Translations under genes and position numbers: made by a program
Assembly: GCA_913776045.1 (NCBI GenBank)
Contig: CAJYOI010000055.1
Span: 1 to 64,000, forward strand
Direction: 5' to 3'
DNA from: an uncultured Sphingomonas sp.
GTDB taxonomy: Bacteria > Pseudomonadota > Alphaproteobacteria > Sphingomonadales > Sphingomonadaceae
Length of the DNA stretch: 64,000 bases
In this document: in pieces, positions 52,879-62,117 of the stretch
Position numbering within the stretch: position 1 is the first letter of the stretch
How the letters are laid out: each line of letters starts with the position of its first letter
Notes under the pieces: model-generated
Database searches by the model: none
What the model saw: the letters and a program-made list of their open reading frames with translations, nothing else
Told to the model about the DNA's origin: nothing

Positions 52879-54210
52879 GGCGCCCGCGCGGGCGCGGCGG
52901 ACGCTCTCGACCACGAATCCGCGGCGCCACAGCAACCACAGCAGCAGCAGACCCGGCAGCGCGACGACGGTCGTCAGAATCCAGAAGCCGACCCAGCCCA
53001 ATTGCTCCGCGGCAATCCCCGCAGGCGCCGAGAGCCATGTCCGCCCGACCGCGGCGAAGGACGAGAGGAGCGCGAACTGAGTGGCAGTGAAGGCAAGGTT
53101 GGACAGGCCTGACAGATAGGTCACGAAGACCGTCAGGCCGATGCCACTCGTCACCTGCTCGGTCATCACCGCAATCGCCAGCCACGTCGAATCATGCCCG
53201 CGCGACGCCAGTACCGCGAAGGTCAGGTTGCTAAGCATCATCAGCATACCCGACACGAACAGCGCCCGCCCCATGCCGAGCCACGCCAGGAACGGCGCAC
53301 CGAGCGCGGTGCCGACGATGATCCCCCACAGGCCGACGACCTTGTTGATCGCGATGAATTCGGCGTCGGTGAAGCCCAGGTCGACAATCATAGGGTTCAA
53401 CATCACCTGCCCCATCGCGTCGCCGACCTTGTAGATCAGGACGAACAGCAGGATCAGCACCGCTCCGCGCCGCGAGAAGAACTCTCTGAACGGACTGACG
53501 ATCGTGGTTTCCAGCCACGACCCGCCCCGCGCCTCCGGATCGACGGCAACCGCGCGTTCGTGGGCGCCGGGGCCGACCCAAAGCGCGGCGAGAGCGCCTG
53601 GAATGACGCAGAAGGCAGTGAGACCGTATGCGAGTGCCCAGCCGAGGTTCAGCCCTTGCGGCGACGCCAGCGCTACCGTGACCACGCCCGCGATCAGCGC
53701 ACTGCCGATGCGATAGCCAAGCTGGTTCGCGGCGGTACCGTGCGCCAATTCCTCGTCGGGCAAGATTTCGATGCGATAGGCGTCGATCACGATGTCCTGC
53801 GTGGCCGAAAGGAACGACGTCATGATCGCCCAGAAAGCGAACAGCCCAAGGTTGCGCGCGGGATCACTCGCGCCAAGCATCCAGATCGCTCCGAACAGAA
53901 GCGCCTGAACGAAGAACAGCCACGCGCGCCGCTGGCCGAACCAGCCGGTGAGGATCGGCAGACGGATGCGGTCGATCAACGGGGCCCACAGGAACTTGAG
54001 CGTGTACGGCGTGGTCAGCCCCACCGCAAAGCCGATCGTCGATTTCTCGATACCGACCCGGGCTAGCCAGAAAGTCATCGTGCCGAGCAGCAAGGTGAGC
54101 GGAAATCCGCTGGAGATGCCGAGCAACAGCGCGGCGAACGGACGCTTGCGGAAATAGGGCGCGATCGTCGCCAGAATGCCCGGCCGTTCGACCTGTCCGA
54201 TATCCGCCAT
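52870..54210 (-). CDS. AmpG-like muropeptide MFS permease
   Basis: A 446-residue, 12-segment major facilitator. [20 protein letters not shown] at residues about 28-47, [20 protein letters not shown], and [16 protein letters not shown] with [20 protein letters not shown] are typical of AmpG, which imports GlcNAc-anhydro-MurNAc peptides for peptidoglycan recycling. No beta-lactamase or ampR neighbour is visible, so a role in resistance is not indicated. Start at 54210 from MADIGQ. Divergent from the Rieske gene. Confidence 0.87.
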   Translation of the reverse strand: MADIGQVERPGILATIAPYFRKRPFAALLLGISSGFPLTLLLGTMTFWLARVGIEKSTIGFAVGLTTPYTLKFLWAPLIDRIRLPILTGWFGQRRAWLFFVQALLFGAIWMLGASDPARNLGLFAFWAIMTSFLSATQDIVIDAYRIEILPDEELAHGTAANQLGYRIGSALIAGVVTVALASPQGLNLGWALAYGLTAFCVIPGALAALWVGPGAHERAVAVDPEARGGSWLETTIVSPFREFFSRRGAVLILLFVLIYKVGDAMGQVMLNPMIVDLGFTDAEFIAINKVVGLWGIIVGTALGAPFLAWLGMGRALFVSGMLMMLSNLTFAVLASRGHDSTWLAIAVMTEQVTSGIGLTVFVTYLSGLSNLAFTATQFALLSSFAAVGRTWLSAPAGIAAEQLGWVGFWILTTVVALPGLLLLWLLWRRGFVVESVRRARAGASA

Positions 54211-54266
54211 ACTTGCTCCCACGCCCCAAAGGCGCGACACTAACCCAAAAATTCGGGAGAGGAAGG

Positions 54267-55439
54267 GTGAACGCACCGACCGAAGGACAACGGGCGCTCG
54301 CCGCGCGGCTGGCGGCGGGCGGGGATTGTGCTGACGCCGTTACCTATGTCGATGCCACGGTTTACACCGACCCCGCGCGCCACATCGCCGAGCGTGCGAC
54401 GATTTTCGAGCGAGTACCGCTGGTCATCGCGCCGTCCGCACTGCTGCCCGATCGCAATATGGCCGTGCCGCACGATGGGTTCGGCAAGCCCCTTCTGATC
54501 ACCCGCGATGGCGAGGGGCGCGTCCACGTCTTCCTGAACGTCTGCCGCCACCGCGGCACGCGACTGGTCGAGGGCGATACGTGCGTCACGGCGCTGCGGC
54601 TGGTCTGCCCCTATCATGCGTGGGCCTATGCCACCGACGGCCGGCTGACGGGCATGCCGCGGGGGGACAGCTTTCCGGGGCTCGACAGATCCGCGTACGG
54701 CTTGCGCGAACTCCCGGCGCTCGAGATCGGGGGGCTGATCTGGTTCGCGTTCGACGACGCCGCCGACTTCGCCGATGCCGCGGCGCTGGCACCGGACTTA
54801 GCCGCCTTCGACCTCGCCGGTCACCACCTGTTCCGCCGCCGGACGCACGACGTGCCGGCGAATTGGAAGCTGGTGATGGATGCGTTTCTGGAGAGCTATC
54901 ACCTCTCCCGCTTGCACGCAGATACGATCGGCAAATTCTTCAAGGATGGCGTGGCGGCGGCCGACACGATCGGCGTGCATCAACGCTCCGCCGTGGGCCG
55001 CGCGGCGGAGGATGCGGCGCTCAACGCCAGCGACTGGGCGGTGCTGCGTGGCGCGATCACCTTCACCTATCAGATGTTTCCCGGCACCGTGCTAGCGGCA
55101 AGCCCCGATTACATCAATCTGATGGTGCTGATGCCGCAGGCGGCGAACCGCGTGCTGGTCGAGAGTTTCATGCTGATCCCGCAAGCGCCTGCCACCGACA
55201 AGGCGCGCGAGCATTGGGAGCGCAGTTGGGCGCTGCTCGACGGCGGGGTGTTCGGGTCGGAGGACTTCAGGGCCGCGGCGTTGTGTCAGCAGGGGCTGGC
55301 GTCGGGGTCGCTGGATCGGGTGACGCTGGGCGGGCTGGAGCATGGGATACGCGTGTTCCATGACCAGGTGGAGGGCCAATTGGTAAAAGCTTGCCCCTCA
55401 GGCGTCGTCACCGCGAAGGCGGGGATAAATAGTCGCTGA
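54267..55439 (+). CDS. Rieske [2Fe-2S] aromatic-ring-type oxygenase, alpha subunit
   Basis: The Rieske centre CRHRG(T)...CPYHAW lies at about 94-116 and the mononuclear iron site [14 protein letters not shown] at about 206-219 supplies two His; the catalytic domain continues to about 370. It is of the two-component type that needs a separate reductase, none of which is adjacent. GTG 54267 follows GGAGAGGAAGG. The last 14 codons are supplied by an intergenic repeat (55403-55500) that seems to have inserted or drifted into the stop region. Substrate unknown. Confidence 0.88.
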   Translation: MNAPTEGQRALAARLAAGGDCADAVTYVDATVYTDPARHIAERATIFERVPLVIAPSALLPDRNMAVPHDGFGKPLLITRDGEGRVHVFLNVCRHRGTRLVEGDTCVTALRLVCPYHAWAYATDGRLTGMPRGDSFPGLDRSAYGLRELPALEIGGLIWFAFDDAADFADAAALAPDLAAFDLAGHHLFRRRTHDVPANWKLVMDAFLESYHLSRLHADTIGKFFKDGVAAADTIGVHQRSAVGRAAEDAALNASDWAVLRGAITFTYQMFPGTVLAASPDYINLMVLMPQAANRVLVESFMLIPQAPATDKAREHWERSWALLDGGVFGSEDFRAAALCQQGLASGSLDRVTLGGLEHGIRVFHDQVEGQLVKACPSGVVTAKAGINSR

Positions 55440-55500
55440 AGTTTGCGAGTCTCAATGGTGTCAGCGACCATTGATCCCCGCCTTCGCGGGGATGACGACG
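55403..55500. repeat. Bipartite inverted-repeat element, copy 1
   Basis: Arms cgtcgtcaccgcgaaggcgg (left) and its near complement ccgccttcgcggggatgacg (right) flank a 50-base centre. The left arm has lost three bases compared with copy 2 at 60531, and thereby keeps the Rieske frame open to 55439. Centres of the two copies align over most of their length, so this is one mobile or amplified family (REP/MITE-like). Confidence 0.75.
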
Positions 55501-55514
55501 GATAGGAACACGCC

Positions 55515-55946
55515 TCACGCCACCGTCGCGAACAGCTTGAAGCTCGACGGCAACCGTTTCGGCATCTTGCCGTCCATCACCTTTTCCAACGCCGCGATCG
55601 CGGTCAGCAGGTCGCGCTGGGCATAGGGTTTCGCCAGACATCCGACCGCCAACGCCCGCGCATCGCCCGGGCAGTTGCCGGTTACGAACACGACCTTGAT
55701 CCCGCGATCCGCGGCGGCTTGCGCCACGGTCACACCGCTGCCGTCGGACAGGTTCACATCGACCAGCACCAGATGAATGTCCTCCCCGCGCTCGATCACG
55801 CCGCATGCATCGACCACTGTGTCGACGGTGCCGACAATCTCGAACCCCTCGCTGCCCAGGAAATGCTCGGTGTCGAAGGCGACAAGGGGCTCATCCTCGA
55901 CGACGAGGATTCGCGTGATCCGGCGCTCCTTCCTGGCGAACAGCAT
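55515..55946 (-). CDS. Single-domain response regulator
   Basis: A CheY-like receiver of 143 residues without an output domain. Acidic pair DE at 18-19 (VVEDEPLVAFD), phospho-acceptor Asp in LVLVDVNLSDGSG (about 63), Thr in VVFVTGN and Lys in LAKPYAQRDL are all in place. The C-terminal 20 residues are unrelated to a known domain. No kinase is adjacent; the HisKA_2-type kinase at 60636 is the nearest in this window, but a pairing is speculation. Confidence 0.9.
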   Translation of the reverse strand: MLFARKERRITRILVVEDEPLVAFDTEHFLGSEGFEIVGTVDTVVDACGVIERGEDIHLVLVDVNLSDGSGVTVAQAAADRGIKVVFVTGNCPGDARALAVGCLAKPYAQRDLLTAIAALEKVMDGKMPKRLPSSFKLFATVA

Positions 55947-56063
55947 GGGCCTCGTTTCAATTCCGCTGATGTGACACCTGGTTACGAAGCCGTAACGCGC
56001 AACACACGTTCGGGACGCAAAGTTTTTTTGTCAGTCCCCACCGCCTTACGCTAAGGCGCGCCG

Positions 56064-57287
56064 GTGCAGACTTCAGGACAGAAAGAGCCGCAGCGGATCG
56101 CCAAGCTGCTCGCCCGCGCCGGCGTCGCCTCGCGCCGCGAGATCGAACGGATGATCGCCGAAGGGCGGATCGCCATCGACGGTGTGGCCGTCGACACCCC
56201 CGCCACTCTGCTCGCTTCGCTGCGCGGCGTGACCGTCGATGGCGAGGCGGTGAAGGACGCCTCTCCCGCCCGGCTGTTCCTGTTCAACAAGCCGGCGGGC
56301 ACGCTGACCGCGGCGGTCGATTACAACGGCCGCAAGACGATCTACGACGTGCTGCCGAAGGACCTGCCGCGGCTGATGCCGGTCGGGCGGCTCGATCTCA
56401 ACACCGAAGGTCTGTTGCTGCTGACGACCGATGGCGAGTTGAAGCGCCAGCTGGAACTGCCCGCGACCGGAGTCGAGCGGTCCTACCGCGCGCGCGCCTA
56501 TGGCGACGTGACGCAGGAACAGCTGGAGGATCTGATCGAGGGCGTGGAGGTCGATGGCGTCCGCTACGGCCCGATCGACGCCAATCTCGAACGCCGGACC
56601 GGTGCGAACGTCTGGGTCGAAATGGTCCTGACCGAGGGTAAGAACCGCGAAGTCCGCCGGGTGCTTGAATATCTCGGCCTTCAGGTGTCACGCCTCATCC
56701 GCACGCGCTACGGCCCATTCGTGCTGGGAGACCTGCCGGTCGGCGGGATCGGCGAAGTGCGGCAGGTCGACCTGATCCAGTTCCGCGCCAGCCTGAAGGG
56801 CAACAAGGCGAAGGCGGTCGAGGAGGCGCGGGCGAACCCGGTGATGGCTCGGGTGCCAAAGCGCGAGCCGCAGCCGGATGCGGAGGCACCTGCAACACGT
56901 GCCGAGCGCAAGCCCGCGGTGGAACGTCGGGTAACCCTAGCGAAACAGACCCGCCGGCATGAAGAGGCGAGCGCTGCCCCCGCCACAAGGCCAACCCGTG
57001 CTCCGGCGAGGGCCGGAACCGTGGCCGCCGCCGGTCGTCGATCGCCAACGTTCCGGCCTGCGTCGGAGCATGAGGAGGGGGGGCGGTCGAACCGGACCCG
57101 TCGCGAACGCCCTGCCAAAGCCTATGAAGGCCGCGAGACGCGCGACGAGCTTGCGACCTCACGCCCCCGTGGACCGCGGCCCGATGCCGAGCCGACCGCC
57201 CCCACTCCCCGCCCGAAGCGCGGCACCGGCTGGGCGAAGGCCAAGCCGAAGGCCCGCCCCGGCAAGCCCCGGAAACCCCGTTCATGA
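56064..57287 (+). CDS. rluB: Ribosomal large-subunit pseudouridine synthase B-type (RsuA family)
   Basis: An S4 RNA-binding domain (QRIAKLLARAGVASRREIER) followed by the RsuA/RluB core: PVGRLDLNTEGLLLLTTDGE holds the catalytic Asp, and VLTEGKNREVRRVLEYLGL the second conserved block. It would modify U2605 of 23S rRNA. After about residue 255 comes a 150-residue basic, disordered tail rich in Arg, Pro and Ala, longer than in gamma-proteobacterial RluB but usual in this group. GTG 56064 start. Coupled to rsmD by ATGA. Confidence 0.9.
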   Translation: MQTSGQKEPQRIAKLLARAGVASRREIERMIAEGRIAIDGVAVDTPATLLASLRGVTVDGEAVKDASPARLFLFNKPAGTLTAAVDYNGRKTIYDVLPKDLPRLMPVGRLDLNTEGLLLLTTDGELKRQLELPATGVERSYRARAYGDVTQEQLEDLIEGVEVDGVRYGPIDANLERRTGANVWVEMVLTEGKNREVRRVLEYLGLQVSRLIRTRYGPFVLGDLPVGGIGEVRQVDLIQFRASLKGNKAKAVEEARANPVMARVPKREPQPDAEAPATRAERKPAVERRVTLAKQTRRHEEASAAPATRPTRAPARAGTVAAAGRRSPTFRPASEHEEGGRSNRTRRERPAKAYEGRETRDELATSRPRGPRPDAEPTAPTPRPKRGTGWAKAKPKARPGKPRKPRS

Positions 57288-57826
57288 GAATCATAGCCGG
57301 ACAGTGGCGCGGCCGCCCGCTCGTCGCGCCTGCGGGCGACGCCACCCGCCCCACCGCCGACCGCACGCGCGAGGCGCTGTTTTCGATGCTGCAAAGCCGC
57401 GTCGGCAGTTTTGAGGACCTAGCGGTCGCCGACCTGTTCGCGGGATCGGGTGCGCTCGGGCTGGAAGCGTTGTCGCGCGGGGCAGCGTCGTGCCTGTTCG
57501 TCGAACAGGATCGCGGAGCGCTGGACGTGCTCAAGGCAAATATCGCCAAGCTCGGCGCGAAGGGCGCGGAAGTGCGAGCGTCGTCCGTGCTCGCGATCGG
57601 CCCGGCGCGCGTGCCGCTCGACCTGATCATGATGGATCCGCCCTATGCCAGCGGTGCCGGCAACGTTGCGCTCGACAAGCTGGCGCGCCTCGGCTGGACG
57701 ACCCCGGCGACGTGGGTGAGCATCGAGACGGGCAAGACCGAGGACGTCGAAGTGGCCGGCTTCGCGATCGAGGCCGAGCGGGTCCACGGCAAGGCGAAGA
57801 TCACGCTGCTGCGGGCAGAGGGCTGA
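57284..57826 (+). CDS. rsmD: 16S rRNA (guanine966-N2)-methyltransferase
   Basis: RsmD: RIIAGQWRGRPL start, RPTADRTREALFSML, SAM motif LADLFAGSGALGLEALSRGA (as VADLFAGSGALGLEALSR), and the catalytic DPPY in LIMMDPPYASG. 180 residues. ATGA overlap with rluB. Confidence 0.95.
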   Translation: MRIIAGQWRGRPLVAPAGDATRPTADRTREALFSMLQSRVGSFEDLAVADLFAGSGALGLEALSRGAASCLFVEQDRGALDVLKANIAKLGAKGAEVRASSVLAIGPARVPLDLIMMDPPYASGAGNVALDKLARLGWTTPATWVSIETGKTEDVEVAGFAIEAERVHGKAKITLLRAEG

Positions 57827-57869
57827 CACAAAGCCCCTTCCCTGAACGTGGCGAGGGGCTGAAACCGTC

Positions 57870-59180
57870 TCAATCCCCCGCCTTCGCCGGCCCCAGCAAC
57901 TCCAGCACCGCCGCGGTCATCGCCGTCGCGCCCGTCACGATCGCCGGTTCGGCCTCGACCTTGAACAGCGGCGAATGATGGGACGCGACCGCCGGCCCGG
58001 TGCCGTTCGCCGCCGCCTCCAGTGTCGCGCGCGACGTGCCGCCGACCGCGAAATAATAACCCGGCACCTTGAGATCCGGCTGGACGAGATAGGCGAAATC
58101 CTCGGCTCCCATGCCGTTCTGCTCGAACGGGATCACCGCCGCCGGGCCCATGTCGCGCGCCAGGGCGGCGTTGAGGCGGCGGGCAAGTTTCGCATCGTTG
58201 ATCGTCGTCGGCGTGCCTTCGCTGACCGTCACCTTCGGCAGCTTGTCGTCGGGCATTCCGTTCAAGCGACCGACGCCCTCCGCGACGCGCTTGATCCCGG
58301 CGAGCAACTGCGCGCGGGTCTTTTCGTCGTTCGCACGCACGGTCACCTGCAGCCGCGCTTCGTCGGAGATGATGTTGTGCTTCGTGCCCGCGTGGAACGA
58401 ACCGACGGTAACGACGCCTGGCACCAATGGCGCGCGTTCGCGGCTGATGAGGCCCTGGAGCGCGATCACGATCTGGCTCGCCATATAGACCGGGTCCTTG
58501 CCGGAGTTCGGCGCCGCGCCATGCGCACCCACGCCGGGCACCACGATATCGACCGAGTCGGCCGACGAATATTGGATACCCTCCGACGCCGCGACGGTGC
58601 CGGTCGGCTGCTGTGCGGAAACGTGGAAGGCCAGCGCATAGTCGGGCTTCGGAAACCGCGTGTAAAGCCCGTCCTTCAGCATCGCCGCCGCACCGCCGAC
58701 ACGTTCCTCCGCAGGCTGGACGATCATCACGACCGTGCCCTTCCATCGGTCCTTCATCGCCGCGAGCCGCCGTGCGGTCGCGACCATCGCGGTGATGTGG
58801 GTGTCGTGGCCGCACGCGTGCATGACCGGGCTCTCGACGCCATCGACGCCGACCTGGCGCGCGACCGACATACTGGACAGACCGCTGGCTTCCTTGACCG
58901 GCAGGCCATCCATGTCGGCGCGCACAAGGACAGTCGGGCCTGCGCCGTTGGTCATCACCGCGACGACGCCGGTACCGCCGATCTTCTCGGTCACCGTCGC
59001 ACCGGTCTTGCGCAACTCGGCCGCCATCCGCGCGGCGGTGTTGACCTCCTTGAAGCTCAATTCCGGATTGCGGTGGAACCAGTCGAACAGCGCGCCCAGG
59101 TCTTTTTTGTAATCCGCGCGGATCGCGGCCTCGTAATCCGGGGAGGGCGAAGCGGCGGCGAGCAACAGCGGCAGGATCAT
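57870..59180 (-). CDS. M20-family amidohydrolase, exported
   Basis: A 436-residue member of the IAA-amino-acid/N-acyl-amino-acid hydrolase group. A short signal peptide (MILPLLLAAASPSPDY) leads to HACGHDTHITAM (metal ligands), QPAEERVGGAAAMLKDG (catalytic Glu pair) and the lid domain; the last His is in VASHHSPLFKVE. ATG 59180 overlaps neither neighbour; TTG 59186 would overlap the MFS stop. It is probably cotranscribed with the MFS gene, which may import or export its substrate. Confidence 0.88.
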   Translation of the reverse strand: MILPLLLAAASPSPDYEAAIRADYKKDLGALFDWFHRNPELSFKEVNTAARMAAELRKTGATVTEKIGGTGVVAVMTNGAGPTVLVRADMDGLPVKEASGLSSMSVARQVGVDGVESPVMHACGHDTHITAMVATARRLAAMKDRWKGTVVMIVQPAEERVGGAAAMLKDGLYTRFPKPDYALAFHVSAQQPTGTVAASEGIQYSSADSVDIVVPGVGAHGAAPNSGKDPVYMASQIVIALQGLISRERAPLVPGVVTVGSFHAGTKHNIISDEARLQVTVRANDEKTRAQLLAGIKRVAEGVGRLNGMPDDKLPKVTVSEGTPTTINDAKLARRLNAALARDMGPAAVIPFEQNGMGAEDFAYLVQPDLKVPGYYFAVGGTSRATLEAAANGTGPAVASHHSPLFKVEAEPAIVTGATAMTAAVLELLGPAKAGD

Positions 59181-59182
59181 GG

Positions 59183-60463
59183 TCAAACCCCCTCGAGCGG
59201 AACCGGCGCAGCCGGTCGTTGACGTAAGAGCAGCAGCGCGATCAGGCTGAGCGCCGTCGCTGCGCTGAGGTACAGGCCGACATAGGCGAGCCCGCCCTTA
59301 AGCGTCAGCCACTGCGAAATCAGCGGGGTCAGCCCGCCGCCCAGCACGCCCGCGATGTTGAAGGTCATCGACGCGCCGGTGTAGCGCACCCGCGGCGGGA
59401 ACAGTCCCGGCAGCCAGGCACCCAGCGGGCCATAAACGAAGCCCATCGCCAGCAGCGCGAGCGACAGGAAGATGAAGGCGCCGAACAGCGATGCCTGCAT
59501 CAGCGGCGCGATGACGAAGCCCAGCAGGATCGTCGCGACGCACCCGCCTGCCAACACCCGGCGTTCGTCGAAATGCCGGTCCGCCAGCCATGCCGCCGAA
59601 TAGATGCCGATGGCCATGAACAGGATCGCGACCAGCTGTATGCTGAGGAACGCCTGCATCGTATAGCCGAGCGTCTTGGTGCCGTAGCCGAGGAGGAAGG
59701 CGGTGCCGACATAATAGGTCGCGAAACAGGCGATCGCGCCGACCGTGCCCCCGACCAGCATCCGCCAGTGATCGCTCAGCAATTCGGCCAGCGGCACCTT
59801 GGGCGGCGGCGCGTCCTTCAGCGACTGGGCGAATTCGGGCGTCTCGGTCAGCTTCAGGCGGATGTAGAGGCCCACCGCGACCAGCAGCGCGCTGATCGCG
59901 AAGGGCAGGCGCCAGCCCCAGTCGCGGAATTGCTCGGGCGTCAGCACCACGCCCAGGATCAGGAACAGGCCGTTGGCCGCGATGAACCCCGCCGGCGCCC
60001 CCATCTGCGGTGCGCTGCCATAACGGGCGCGCCAGCCCGGCGGGGCGTTCTCGACCGCGAGCAGCGCCGCCCCGCCCCATTCGCCGCCCAGACCGAAGCC
60101 CTGGCCGAAGCGCAGCACGCACAGCGCAAAGGGCGCGATCCAGCCGGCCTGTTGATAGGTCGGCAGCAGCGCGACGAGCGTGGTCGAGATGCCCATCGTG
60201 AGCAGCGACGCGACCAGCGTCGACTTGCGCCCGATCCGGTCGCCGAAATGTCCGAAGAACGCCGCCCCCACCGGCCGCGCGAAGAAAGCTACCGCCAGCG
60301 TCGCGAACGCCGCCATCTGCTGCAGGCTCGGGTCGTGCGAGGGAAAGAAAATGCTTCCGAAAACCAGGCTCGCCGCGGTCGCATAGATGTAGAAGTCGTA
60401 GAATTCGATGGCCGTGCCGACGAAGCTGGCGGTCAGCACGCGGCGATGTGATGGTGCGGTCAA
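59183..60463 (-). CDS. MFS transporter, metabolite:H+ symporter type
   Basis: A 426-residue, 12-segment carrier of the MHS/sugar-porter type: FVGTAIEFYDFYIYATAASL (helix 1), GAAFFGHFGDRIGRKSTLVA (the GxxxDRxGRK loop), GFGLGGEWGGAALLAVENAP and a second cytoplasmic R-rich loop. Such carriers move organic acids or osmolytes such as proline betaine. TTG 60463 has GGAGGAG eight bases before it, and the GTG further up lacks a site. It ends two bases before the amidohydrolase start. Confidence 0.88.
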   Translation of the reverse strand: MTAPSHRRVLTASFVGTAIEFYDFYIYATAASLVFGSIFFPSHDPSLQQMAAFATLAVAFFARPVGAAFFGHFGDRIGRKSTLVASLLTMGISTTLVALLPTYQQAGWIAPFALCVLRFGQGFGLGGEWGGAALLAVENAPPGWRARYGSAPQMGAPAGFIAANGLFLILGVVLTPEQFRDWGWRLPFAISALLVAVGLYIRLKLTETPEFAQSLKDAPPPKVPLAELLSDHWRMLVGGTVGAIACFATYYVGTAFLLGYGTKTLGYTMQAFLSIQLVAILFMAIGIYSAAWLADRHFDERRVLAGGCVATILLGFVIAPLMQASLFGAFIFLSLALLAMGFVYGPLGAWLPGLFPPRVRYTGASMTFNIAGVLGGGLTPLISQWLTLKGGLAYVGLYLSAATALSLIALLLLRQRPAAPVPLEGV

Positions 60464-60530
60464 CTGGCGCTCCTCCCCGGCCGAGACGATAGAGCGGTGG
60501 TTTGGGGACACAAGACCCGACGCCCCCCTC

Positions 60531-60628
60531 TCGTCATCCCCGCGAAGGCGGGGATCAATAATCGCCGAAAACTGCGCGTCTCATGTCGACTAGCCAGAAT
60601 TTATCCCCGCCTTCACGGGGATGACGAC
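60531..60628. repeat. Bipartite inverted-repeat element, copy 2
   Basis: Left arm tcgtcatccccgcgaaggcg and right arm ccgccttcacggggatgacg are complementary, around a centre that aligns with that of copy 1 at 55403 (AATA-TCGC-GAA-GCG-GTCTCA-TG). It lies between the MFS gene and the kinase gene. Confidence 0.8.
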
Positions 60629-60635
60629 CAACGGC

Positions 60636-61655
60636 TCACGCTCCTGGCAGCACCAGCGTCGCCCGCGTTCCCGCCGCACGCGCGAGGTCGAACCGCCCGC
60701 CCCGCGACTTGGCGAGCATCGTCGCGATCCGCAGGCCCAGGCTCGACGACGCACCGCCGTCGAAGCCCTCGGGCAATCCGTGTCCGTCGTCGTCGACGCT
60801 GACGACGATCTCGCCACTCGCGGTATCGCGCAGCACCCGCACGTCGATCGCCCCGGCACGGTCGCCGGCAAAGCCGTGCTCGACCGCGTTGGCGACCGAT
60901 TCGGCGACGATAAGCGCGGTCGGTATCGCGGCATCGGGTTCGATCCCGATCGCCGGGTCGCCAGTCACGCTGAGCGTCACATCGCACCGCCCGGTGGCCT
61001 CGATCACCCCGCGGCACAGTTCGTCCAGGAACGGCACAAGCATCTGCGCCGTGCCGCTGGGGTCATAGAGCTGGCGGCTGATCCGACCGATCAGCTCGAG
61101 CCGTCGCGACGCCTCTGCGAGAGCAGCCTTCGCATCGGGATCGCTCAACTGCCGCGTCTGCACCGTCAGCAAGGCCGCTGCGACCTGTAAATTGTTCGAC
61201 ACGCGGTGCTGCAACTCGCGGAACAGCAGTTCACGCGTTTCCGCCAGCACCCGGTTCGCTTCCCGTTCGGCGGCGAGCTTGCGATTGCCCGACTGCATCC
61301 AGTGGACGAGCACCAGGTCGGTCCCGACGACGAAGAGATAGAAGCCCAGCGCGATCGACGACCCCAGGTTCAGGTCGAGCGTGTAGCGCGGCGTCAGGAA
61401 GAAATACCACGCCAGTAACCCGCAGATCACTGCGGACGCCGCCCCCAGGCGGACGCCGAACAGGAACGAGATGACGATGACCGCCGGGAAGAACGTCACA
61501 TAGGGAAAACCCGGCGGCATCCATGGGTCGACAGCCTCGCGCACGATCAGCGCCAACGCCGCGAGCGATAGCGTCGCCATCACGCCCAGCCAGGGTCGAT
61601 CCTGATAGACGGGAAACCGCTCGACCCAACGCAGGCGATCGCGGGCTGTGGTCAA
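60636..61655 (-). CDS. Membrane histidine kinase, HisKA_2/HWE-like
   Basis: Four hydrophobic helices in the first 140 residues (LGVMATLSLAALALIV, FPYVTFFPAVIVISFLFGVR and others) form a DUF4118-like anchor. The phospho-acceptor is in LLFRELQHRVSNNLQVAAAL (His at about 197), the HisKA_2 type, and the ATPase domain follows with ALIVAESVANAVEHG (N box), VDDDGHGLPEG and SSLGLRIATMLAKSRGG. TTG 61655 overlaps the GFA-domain stop by four bases; no other good start is seen. The signal is unknown. Confidence 0.85.
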   Translation of the reverse strand: MTTARDRLRWVERFPVYQDRPWLGVMATLSLAALALIVREAVDPWMPPGFPYVTFFPAVIVISFLFGVRLGAASAVICGLLAWYFFLTPRYTLDLNLGSSIALGFYLFVVGTDLVLVHWMQSGNRKLAAEREANRVLAETRELLFRELQHRVSNNLQVAAALLTVQTRQLSDPDAKAALAEASRRLELIGRISRQLYDPSGTAQMLVPFLDELCRGVIEATGRCDVTLSVTGDPAIGIEPDAAIPTALIVAESVANAVEHGFAGDRAGAIDVRVLRDTASGEIVVSVDDDGHGLPEGFDGGASSSLGLRIATMLAKSRGGRFDLARAAGTRATLVLPGA

Positions 61656-62056
61656 GCGTCCATTCCCGGGAAGCGCGCGAACTTCGGCAATTCGTGCATC
61701 GTCGCCATCCATCGTGGCGCCTCGACCGTCTGGATCAGCAGGCCCGGCAACGTCGCGTCGGGGTCGTCGAACGTCGCCGACTGGATGTCGACTTGTCCCG
61801 GAAACACGGTGTCCGAATAGAAGAACAGCCCCGTCCCGCAGGTACCGCAGAACTGGCGGATCGACTGCGCGGACGACCGATAGCTGACCGGCGAGCCGGT
61901 GATCGTCACCTTGTCCTGGTCGAACAATGCCCAGCCGACGGGTGTCGCACCCGCGGATTTGCGGCAATCCGCGCAGCAGCACAGGGCATTATGATGTGGA
62001 TCGCCCTCGGCCGCGTAGCGCACCGCACCGCACTGACACCCACCGGTGATCGTCAT
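61652..62056 (-). CDS. GFA-domain (CENP-V/formaldehyde-activating-like) protein
   Basis: A 134-residue zinc protein: GGCQCGAVRY, then CCCADCRKSAG and FCGTCGTGLFF provide the conserved cysteine ligands of the GFA fold, related to glutathione-dependent formaldehyde-activating enzyme. Most members are uncharacterised. It is read leftward from a 61-bp gap shared with the helicase gene and overlaps the kinase start. Confidence 0.9.
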   Translation of the reverse strand: MTITGGCQCGAVRYAAEGDPHHNALCCCADCRKSAGATPVGWALFDQDKVTITGSPVSYRSSAQSIRQFCGTCGTGLFFYSDTVFPGQVDIQSATFDDPDATLPGLLIQTVEAPRWMATMHELPKFARFPGMDA

Positions 62057-62117
62057 CGCCTCACCCCATGTTTCGCGAACCTTGCCCCGGCCGCTGACGT
62101 TCTCTACCTGTTCGCCG

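Noticed and set aside
57832-57860. Terminator after rsmD
   Set aside because: AGCCCCT/AGGGGCT arms are only 7 bp with a 15-base loop and lack a T-run on the plus strand.
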